Below, piece after piece: positions 7,455 through 11,080 of a stretch of DNA of 11,080 bases; the stretch's first letter is position 1; each line of letters opens with the position of its first letter. The translations under genes were made by a program, and so were the position numbers. Under the pieces are notes generated by a model. The model saw nothing but the letters and a program-made list of their open reading frames with translations. It searched no databases and was not told the DNA's origin. Source of the stretch: Rikenellaceae bacterium (GTDB lineage: Bacteria > Bacteroidota > Bacteroidia > Bacteroidales > UBA932); contig CAAGFN010000148.1 in the NCBI GenBank assembly GCA_900769145.1, positions 1 through 11,080 on the forward strand, in the 5' to 3' direction.

Positions 7455-7462
7455 TTGCTTCC

Positions 7463-7470
7463 TTTCTTTG
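7463..7470 (+). promoter_or_regulatory. Possible -7 promoter box of rtcB
   Basis: TTTCTTTG differs from TAnnTTTG by one defined base and lies 28 bases before the rtcB ATG. There is no clear -33 TTTG. A weak match would fit a gene that needs an activator. Confidence 0.3.
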
Positions 7471-7498
7471 CACCGTGAACCAATAAAAACGAAGAGCT

Positions 7499-8671
7499 AT
7501 GTATGAGATTGCATTGAACGGAACGCCCGTGAAGATATGGGCGAGGTACCTGGATCCGCATGCGATGAAGGAGATAGTGAACCTCTCGACCCTTCCTTTC
7601 ATCTTCCATCACCTGGCCTTCATGCCGGATGTGCACGGAGGTAAGGGGATGCCCATAGGCGGTGTTCTCGCCACGAAGGGAGTCGTCATCCCGAACGCGG
7701 TGGGTGTTGACATAGGATGCGGGATGTGTGCCGTGAAGACATCCCTGAAGGTGGAGGACATCCCCCAGGAGGTGCTCCGCAAGCAGATCCTGCGCGGAAT
7801 CAGGAAGCAGATTCCCCTCGGGTTCGACCATCACAAGGAGGCCCAGGATGAGGCAAAGATGCCGCAGGGATTCGACATCGACAGCCTTTTGGTTGTGAAA
7901 CGCCAGTATGAGTCGGCGAAGAAGCAGGTCGGCACTCTCGGAGGCGGCAACCACTTCATCGAGCTTCAGAAAGACGGTGAAGGCACCCTCTGGGTGATGA
8001 TACACTCTGGCTCCCGCAACCTCGGTTCGCAGGTAGGCTGCTTCTACAATGAGAAGGCGAAGGTGATGAACCGCCGCTGGTTCTCCTCTGTCGATCCGGA
8101 GATAGACATGGCCTTCCTCCCTATGCAGTCCGAGGAGGCTCACCGGTACTGGAACGAGATGAACTACTGCGTGGAGTTTGCCCTGTGCAACCGCCGCCTG
8201 ATGATGGAGCGCATCTGCTCAGTCATCGGGGAGGCATATCCGGACGCGCAGTTCGAGCCTATGATCAACATTGCGCACAACTACGCCGTGTGGGAGAACC
8301 ATTTCGACGAGAACGTCATCGTCCACCGCAAGGGCGCCACACGTGCCCGTGAGGGCGAGGTAGGCATCATCCCGGGCTCGCAGGGGACCAGATCCTACAT
8401 CGTAGAGGGCCTTGGCAATCCGGATTCGTTCCAGTCCTGCTCCCACGGGGCCGGAAGGGCGATGAGCCGCACAGAGGCAGTCCGCAACCTCTCGCTGGAG
8501 GCCGAGGTGTCAAGGCTGGAGGAGCAGGGGATAGTTCACGCCATCAGGGGCCAGAAGGACCTCGAGGAGGCGGCAGGGGCATACAAGGACATAGACGAGG
8601 TGATGGCAAACCAGACCGACCTGGTGAAGATTGTGACGGTCCTGTCTCCCGTCGCCGTCATCAAGGGGTAG
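7499..8671 (+). CDS. rtcB: RtcB, GTP- and Mn-dependent RNA-splicing ligase
   Basis: RtcB joins RNA ends bearing a 2',3'-cyclic or 3'-phosphate to 5'-OH ends, the ends left by many ribonuclease toxins. This 390-aa protein (E. coli RtcB is 408) carries the full signature: PDVHGGKGMPIGG near the start, GVDIGCGM with metal ligands Asp71 and Cys74, GGGNHF (Asn151, His152), IHSGSRNLG (His169), NIAHNY (His260), RKGATRAREGEVGIIPGS, and CSHGAGR, whose His316 corresponds to the guanylylated His337 of E. coli. No key residue is missing, so the enzyme should be active and cytosolic. No archease or RtcA cyclase gene is visible. It is divergent from the WYL regulator and followed by a strong hairpin, so it is probably transcribed alone. 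Three atypical tRNA genes lie about 1.3 kb downstream. Confidence 0.97.
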   Translation: MYEIALNGTPVKIWARYLDPHAMKEIVNLSTLPFIFHHLAFMPDVHGGKGMPIGGVLATKGVVIPNAVGVDIGCGMCAVKTSLKVEDIPQEVLRKQILRGIRKQIPLGFDHHKEAQDEAKMPQGFDIDSLLVVKRQYESAKKQVGTLGGGNHFIELQKDGEGTLWVMIHSGSRNLGSQVGCFYNEKAKVMNRRWFSSVDPEIDMAFLPMQSEEAHRYWNEMNYCVEFALCNRRLMMERICSVIGEAYPDAQFEPMINIAHNYAVWENHFDENVIVHRKGATRAREGEVGIIPGSQGTRSYIVEGLGNPDSFQSCSHGAGRAMSRTEAVRNLSLEAEVSRLEEQGIVHAIRGQKDLEEAAGAYKDIDEVMANQTDLVKIVTVLSPVAVIKG

Positions 8672-8692
8672 GACCAACTATCCATCACAGTC

Positions 8693-8736
8693 AGTGCAAT
8701 AACCGCTATTAATAATCTGGTTATTGCACTATTTTC
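8693..8736 (+). terminator. Hairpin terminator after rtcB
   Basis: A perfect 12-bp inverted repeat (AGTGCAATAACC and GGTTATTGCACT) encloses a 14-base loop, 21 bases after the rtcB stop, and is followed by ATTTTC. It fits an intrinsic terminator, though the T-run is short. It could work on both strands, as the next gene converges. Confidence 0.6.
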
Positions 8737-8758
8737 ATCCAAATTTATTGCTCAGGTG

Positions 8759-8804
8759 TGCATTTTATCGGATTTCAGACTTCCAAAATCTGCATTTTAT
8801 CGGA
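8759..8804. repeat. Two direct copies of a 14-bp sequence
   Basis: TGCATTTTATCGGA occurs at 8759-8772 and 8791-8804, 32 bases apart (start to start), each followed by an A/T-rich ATTT. It lies in the gap between two convergent genes, so it is not a promoter for either. It may be a protein-binding pair or a remnant of a mobile or deleted gene's promoter. Confidence 0.5.
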
Positions 8805-8830
8805 ATTTGGATATCTTGACCAACTTTGTA

Positions 8831-9097
8831 TCAACTATTTAGCTGATTATATTTCGTAAGGTTGTTATTCACCTGATTAATTCCGTCCTTCAATAAGTTT
8901 CGAATTTCAGACACCACATCAGCCCCACTTCTCTCACCGCTCTCCAGATAAGTCATCAGACGGGAGCACGCGGAAGGATGTCCCTGCAGGTCAAGACAGA
9001 CCGTGATGATAGCATCATCACTCATGTCAGTCCCGCTCAGGCAGACCACGAGGTCCCTGAGACGCGCATCAAGAGTAAATCGGTTGTCGTTTTCCAT
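8831..9097 (-). CDS. Small hypothetical protein (88 aa)
   Basis: The ATG at 9097 starts MENDNRFTLD and ends in TGA at 8831-8833. The protein looks helical and mildly acidic with short motifs such as LDLQGHPSACSRLMTYLESGERSGADVVSEIR and no membrane segment. I do not recognise the family. The frame is open further upstream to a TTG at 9142, but a TATATTTG -7 box at 9102-9109 lies only 4 bases before the ATG, so the mRNA is probably leaderless or nearly so. Its promoter carries the same palindromic element and spacing as the tRNA array promoter. It is separated from the upstream winged-helix gene by 55 bases, so readthrough may add to its own promoter. Confidence 0.65.
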   Translation of the reverse strand: MENDNRFTLDARLRDLVVCLSGTDMSDDAIITVCLDLQGHPSACSRLMTYLESGERSGADVVSEIRNLLKDGINQVNNNLTKYNQLNS

Positions 9098-9101
9098 TCT
9101 G

Positions 9102-9133
9102 CAAATATATGCAGCATCGTCCTTTCCGGGAAA
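9102..9133 (-). promoter_or_regulatory. Promoter of the 88-aa gene (-33 TTTC, -7 TATATTTG)
   Basis: On the minus strand TTTC (9133-9130) and TATATTTG (9109-9102) are separated by 20 bases, a normal Bacteroidota spacing. The -33 box is the end of the palindromic element at 9130-9153. The predicted start of transcription falls at about the first base of the coding frame. Confidence 0.55.
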
Positions 9134-9153
9134 TCCCTGCAATTCTTGCAGGC
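9130..9153 (-). promoter_or_regulatory. Palindromic element, copy 1 (88-aa gene promoter)
   Basis: Minus-strand GCCTGCAA-GAA-TTGCAGGGATTTC contains the perfect 7-bp palindrome arms CCTGCAA and TTGCAGG around 3 bases. It matches copy 2 at 10192-10215 at every base except the central three. Its end supplies the -33 box, so a protein bound here would directly affect the promoter. It starts at the stop codon of the winged-helix gene, so it could also form a weak hairpin in that mRNA's 3' end. Confidence 0.6.
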
Positions 9154-9647
9154 TACCTGTACGACACCAGTTCCCTCTTCACGGGAATCCTGTACACCCC
9201 GTCAGTCCTCGTGATGAGAAGGGGAGCGGCCACCTTCTGCCCGAGTTTGTCGGTCAGTTTCCTCTTTATCCTAGAGACGTTGGTGTAGAGGGTGGTCTTG
9301 TAGTCGTCCACCAGGGCTCCTACCGCCTCTTCGGCTGCGTCCCTGTCATCATATACGGTCTGGGACATGTAAATCTTCAGGAGCTCGTCATAGTAGAGGT
9401 AGAGGTCATCCACGGGAATGCCACCGGGATACCTCAGGAGAAGGATGTACAGCGTCCTCTCCATCGGTGTGAGCCGGATCTTCACTCCCTGGCAGTCAGG
9501 CAGCAGGAGATAGCCCCTGCCGTCGACCACGACCCTGTAATCAGCTCCCGGGCCTATCAGGGAGTCGATCATATCTTCTGAGATTCCTTTTGCCCTGAGC
9601 TCTGCCAGCAGGGACTTTATCTGTTCAACGATTGCTTCAGTTTCCAT
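9153..9647 (-). CDS. Winged-helix-like DNA-binding protein (164 aa)
   Basis: The ATG at 9647 follows a strong Shine-Dalgarno (AGGAGG, 9657-9662), unusual in this phylum. After a helical N-terminus, residues 59-92 (LTPMERTLYILLLRYPGGIPVDDLYLYY) match the start of OmpR/PhoB-type winged helices (an L-T-x-x-E motif followed by helices). TNVSRIKRKL at 122-131 fits the recognition helix, and LLITRTDGVYRI (143-154) fits the beta-hairpin wing. There is no receiver domain, so it is an orphan regulator, or its signal is sensed by the N-terminal ~50 residues. It is preceded by a 36-codon Arg/Phe/His-rich leader ORF and the tRNA array, and followed by the 88-aa gene, whose promoter shares the tRNA promoter's palindrome, so it is a natural candidate to bind that element. 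Confidence 0.7.
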   Translation of the reverse strand: METEAIVEQIKSLLAELRAKGISEDMIDSLIGPGADYRVVVDGRGYLLLPDCQGVKIRLTPMERTLYILLLRYPGGIPVDDLYLYYDELLKIYMSQTVYDDRDAAEEAVGALVDDYKTTLYTNVSRIKRKLTDKLGQKVAAPLLITRTDGVYRIPVKRELVSYR

Positions 9648-9656
9648 CTTTGCCTT

Positions 9657-9662
9657 CCTCCT
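9657..9662 (-). promoter_or_regulatory. Strong Shine-Dalgarno of the winged-helix gene
   Basis: AGGAGG (within GAAGGAGGAAGG) lies 9 bases before the ATG at 9647. Such sites are rare in Bacteroidota, where most genes here lack one. The pyrimidine tracts CTTCC at 9739-9743 and CCCTTTCC near 9749-9756 of the same transcript could pair with it and mask it. Confidence 0.55.
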
Positions 9663-9763
9663 TCGGGAAAGACCTGTGCTGCGCGTGCGGCAGCGGTTAT
9701 CGATTCTGGGATTGCCGGAGTATGCCGGTACATGCTCGGGAAGTGAGCGGAAAGGGTGCCGTC

Positions 9764-9874
9764 CTAGGCGTTAAATCGATGGAAACGATTGATGCTGGTG
9801 GATACGGCACGGCGCACGTTGCTGCTGAAACAACGTGTGCGTCGACTATGTGTGAATGTCATTGCCATATCCAT
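9764..9874 (-). CDS. Leader-like ORF rich in Arg, Phe and His codons (36 aa)
   Basis: The ORF starts at an ATG at 9874, about 15 bases after a consensus -7 box, and ends in TAG at 9764-9766, 116 bases before the winged-helix gene. Of 36 residues, 7 are Arg, 4 Phe and 2 His, ending in RFHRFNA. All seven Arg codons are CGT, CGC or CGA, exactly the set read by a tRNA-Arg with anticodon ACG (inosine at 34), and Phe (TTC/TTT) and His (CAT) are read by GAA and GTG. These are the three tRNAs encoded just upstream. A hairpin (9812-9840) lies inside the ORF. Together this fits a leader peptide that regulates the downstream gene through ribosome stalling. It could also be a chance ORF; translation needs to be shown. 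Confidence 0.45.
   Translation of the reverse strand: MDMAMTFTHSRRTRCFSSNVRRAVSTSINRFHRFNA
9812..9840 (-). promoter_or_regulatory. Hairpin inside the leader ORF
   Basis: On the minus strand GCACACGTTG and CAACGTGCGC pair (9 of 10 bases, one A-C mismatch) around a 9-base loop. The hairpin covers leader codons about 12-21, so a translating or stalled ribosome would open it or leave it formed, as in attenuation. Confidence 0.4.
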
Positions 9875-9889
9875 TCGGTTTTGAACGTG

Positions 9890-9897
9890 CAAATATA
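9890..9897 (-). promoter_or_regulatory. Putative -7 promoter box of the leader ORF/winged-helix transcript
   Basis: On the minus strand this is TATATTTG, an exact consensus match 15 bases before the leader ATG. A weak -33 (TTCA) lies 19 bases upstream, inside the tRNA-His 3' end. The leader and winged-helix gene may therefore be transcribed from here, from the tRNA array promoter, or both. Confidence 0.5.
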
Positions 9898-9910
9898 CAA
9901 AATAATCTTG

Positions 9911-9983
9911 TGTGTCTGAAGGGAATCGAACCCTTGGCCGCCGGAGCCACAACCCGGCGCTCTTCCATCTGAGCTACAGACAC
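9911..9983 (-). tRNA. tRNA-His (anticodon GTG), with A73
   Basis: This folds as a complete 73-base tRNA: acceptor GTGTCTG/CAGACAC (7 bp, perfect), D stem GCTC/GAGC with an 8-base loop holding GG, anticodon stem CCGGG/TCCGG with loop TTGTGGC (anticodon GTG), variable CGGCC, and T stem AAGGG/CCCTT with the normal loop TTCGATT. The base before it (9984) is G, as expected for the extra G-1 of tRNA-His. The discriminator is A73, whereas bacterial tRNA-His normally has C73 opposite G-1, the main HisRS identity pair. CCA is not encoded. It is third in the array. Confidence 0.93.
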
Positions 9984-9995
9984 CGTGTATTTCGG

Positions 9996-10068
9996 TGGAA
10001 CCCCGAGGACTCGGACCTCGTTCTCGGGATTTTCAGTCCCGCGCATAGACCATCTCTGCCAAGGCTCC
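9996..10068 (-). tRNA. tRNA-Phe (anticodon GAA), with an atypical T-loop
   Basis: A 73-base tRNA fold: acceptor GGAGCCT/GGGTTCC (7 pairs, two G-U), a D arm with only three good pairs, anticodon stem CGGGA/TCCCG with loop CTGAAAA (GAA), a 4-base variable loop, T stem CGAGG/CCTCG and loop TCCGAGT. The T-loop has C at position 55, where almost all tRNAs have U (pseudouridine), which pairs with G18 at the elbow. The discriminator is A73, normal for Phe, and CCA is not encoded. With the weakened D arm the gene may be degenerate or specialised. It is second in the array, one base after the Arg tRNA's CCA. Confidence 0.85.
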
Positions 10069-10072
10069 ATGG

Positions 10073-10144
10073 TACCCTCCGGAAGACTCGAACTTCCATC
10101 CGCGGCTTCGTAGGCCGCCGTCCTCTCCATTGAACGAGGAGGGC
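10073..10144 (-). tRNA. tRNA-Arg (anticodon ACG)
   Basis: A canonical 72-base fold: acceptor GCCCTCC/GGAGGGT (with a G-U end pair), D stem GTTC/GGAC with loop AATGGAGA, anticodon stem GCGGC/GCCGC with loop CTACGAA (anticodon ACG, read CGU/CGC/CGA after A34 deamination), and T stem GGAAG/CTTCC with the normal loop TTCGAGT. A73 is followed by an encoded CCA (10072-10070) that ends one base before the Phe tRNA; encoded CCA is uncommon in this phylum and may be chance. It is first in the array, about 13 bases after the predicted transcription start. Confidence 0.93.
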
Positions 10145-10163
10145 TTTTCTTCATTCACCGCTG

Positions 10164-10195
10164 CAAAGGTAGAGAGTCTCTTCCGCAGCACGAAA
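10164..10195 (-). promoter_or_regulatory. Promoter of the tRNA array (-33 TTTC, -7 TACCTTTG)
   Basis: On the minus strand TTTC (10195-10192) and TACCTTTG (10171-10164) are 20 bases apart, and the array's first tRNA begins 20 bases after the -7 box. Both boxes, their spacing, and the CAG that follows match the 88-aa gene promoter. Confidence 0.6.
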
Positions 10196-10215
10196 TCCCT
10201 GCAAGAATTGCAGGC
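10192..10215 (-). promoter_or_regulatory. Palindromic element, copy 2 (tRNA array promoter)
   Basis: Minus-strand GCCTGCAA-TTC-TTGCAGGGATTTC has the same palindrome arms as copy 1 (9130-9153); only the three central bases differ (TTC instead of GAA, its reverse complement). The element overlaps the -33 box of the tRNA promoter. In the other reading it could form a weak hairpin after the AAA ATPase gene, but no T-run follows in the minus direction. Confidence 0.6.
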
Positions 10216-10282
10216 CTCACTTTTTTGTCGGCCAGTTCGTTATCAGCGGGTTTATCATAGGAGCACTTATAGAAGCCGGCTT

Positions 10283-11080
10283 TCAGGACTTCAGCCGTCC
10301 CTTGTAGATTGAATGCACACCGTAATCCTTCGATATGCAGCATAGCTGCGGGGCGTTTTCGCAGTCATCCAGGACCTCGAAGAATCCGTGTTCGTCCGGC
10401 TCGCAAAGTATGATATCCCCGTCATCGAAAGTGCCGTCCTTGATACAGTCTCCTATCCGGACGACATTCCTTTTGCGGATATCGCAGTTGAATTCGTCTT
10501 CGACAAGAGAAATGTTGTCAAAACTAGGGAGCTTGCCCTTGACTTGGTGTCCCAGCCAGTCCGCCACTCGTTCTCCCGGACCGATATGGCTGAGGATAAA
10601 GGTTTTCAAATCCTCAATACAGCCTCCGTCCACTTCGGTGAACCTGTAGACGGTGAGCCTTCTGCCCGTTATTGGGAGATTGAGCATTTTCTCGTCCGGA
10701 ATGTCTCCATATATGTTGGCCTCCTCGACGACAGCCTTTAGCACGTCAATGGTGGAGATGGCGAGCCTGTCCACCAGGCTGACCACTTTTCCCCTCAGGG
10801 ACTTGTCAACAAGGCAGTCATCAATGTAGTCGTTGACCGCATTCAAAGGGAGGATTCCAAACTGCTTGATGTAGCGTATGCGTCCAGGCCTGCCAATGAG
10901 GTTCTCGTCCAGAGTCAGCTTGTTTGTGGTCAGCAGATAGAGCTTGCGGCTGCTGTTATAGACTCCGTCAATCATCTTGAGCAATGTCTCCGGCTCGTCC
11001 TCGAATGTTTTCTCCGCCTCGTCAATCAGCACGGTGCACTCGAAGCACAGAGACTGGATGAATTCAATGAGATGGGGGAC
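10283..11080 (-). CDS. AAA+ ATPase, 5' end outside window
   Basis: The frame is open from the window edge to TGA at 10283-10285 (265 residues visible), so the N-terminus and Walker A are off the edge. Visible AAA+ motifs are Walker B TVLIDEAEKTF (DE at residues 20-21), sensor 1 YLLTTNKLTL (Asn53) and the arginine-finger segment IGRPGRIRY (Arg64 and Arg67). After about residue 150 a mixed alpha/beta C-terminal part follows, with IGDCIKDGTFDDGDIILCEPDEHGFF, which looks like a beta-rich substrate or binding module. The protein resembles ATP-dependent remodelling AAA ATPases of the Bcs1/FtsH-like kind; the role is unknown. Coding direction is the same as the tRNA array, with a 138-base gap before it, including the tRNA promoter. 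Confidence 0.85.
   Translation of the reverse strand, partial: VPHLIEFIQSLCFECTVLIDEAEKTFEDEPETLLKMIDGVYNSSRKLYLLTTNKLTLDENLIGRPGRIRYIKQFGILPLNAVNDYIDDCLVDKSLRGKVVSLVDRLAISTIDVLKAVVEEANIYGDIPDEKMLNLPITGRRLTVYRFTEVDGGCIEDLKTFILSHIGPGERVADWLGHQVKGKLPSFDNISLVEDEFNCDIRKRNVVRIGDCIKDGTFDDGDIILCEPDEHGFFEVLDDCENAPQLCCISKDYGVHSIYKGRLKS

Noticed and set aside
6928..7506. A 192-codon plus-strand frame opposite the WYL gene
   Set aside because: It is a shadow of the WYL coding frame, has no motif, and would end inside the rtcB start region.
7415..8143. A 242-codon open frame on the minus strand opposite rtcB
   Set aside because: It lies entirely antisense to the well-supported rtcB start and gap; its codon pattern is the mirror of the GC-rich rtcB frame and has no recognisable domain.
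9130..10215. The two 24-bp repeats as attachment sites of a 1-kb mobile cassette
   Set aside because: No integrase or transposase is present, and the identical 20-base spacing to a -7 box on both sides is much better explained by shared operators.
1..11080. CRISPR array, insertion sequence or prophage structural genes
   Set aside because: No regularly spaced repeats, no transposase motif and no phage structural protein could be seen.

Overview
The window looks like part of a Bacteroidales (Bacteroidota) chromosome. Several genes are preceded by copies of the Bacteroidota -7 promoter element TAnnTTTG, Shine-Dalgarno sequences are mostly absent, and many genes are the kind of conserved but uncharacterised proteins common in gut Bacteroidales accessory regions. 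No taxonomic search could be run. Composition is uneven: about 1,700-2,800 is visibly AT-rich, while the rtcB, WYL and tRNA part is GC-richer, so the window looks mosaic.

Left part (1-2,820): a partial alpha/beta hydrolase (minus) diverges from a PPP-like metallophosphoesterase (plus). An AT-rich block of very short or broken reading frames follows, with two small intact hypothetical genes. Middle (2,800-6,282): a 194-aa protein with a caspase-like His/Cys pair, a minus-strand two-gene unit of unknown function (178 aa and 469 aa, overlapping by 20 bp), and a protein ending in a SLOG/YpsA-like nucleotide-binding domain.

Right part (6,382-10,282) is the most interesting. A WYL-domain regulator diverges from RtcB, the GTP-dependent RNA ligase for 2',3'-cyclic-phosphate ends, and an imperfect palindrome lies between them. 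On the minus strand beyond rtcB is a compact cassette: tRNA-Arg(ACG), tRNA-Phe(GAA) and tRNA-His(GTG) in tandem, then a 36-codon leader-like ORF very rich in Arg, Phe and His codons, then a winged-helix-like protein with a strong Shine-Dalgarno, then an 88-aa protein. The promoter of the tRNA array and the promoter of the 88-aa gene carry the same 24-bp palindromic element at the same distance from the -7 box. The His tRNA has A73 and the Phe tRNA has C55, both unusual.

Working hypothesis (inference): 7,400-10,215 is a tRNA-stress module. RtcB would reseal cleaved RNA, the array would supply replacement or decoy tRNAs, and the leader ORF would sense Arg/Phe/His tRNA availability to control the winged-helix regulator. 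A partial AAA+ ATPase closes the window on the right.
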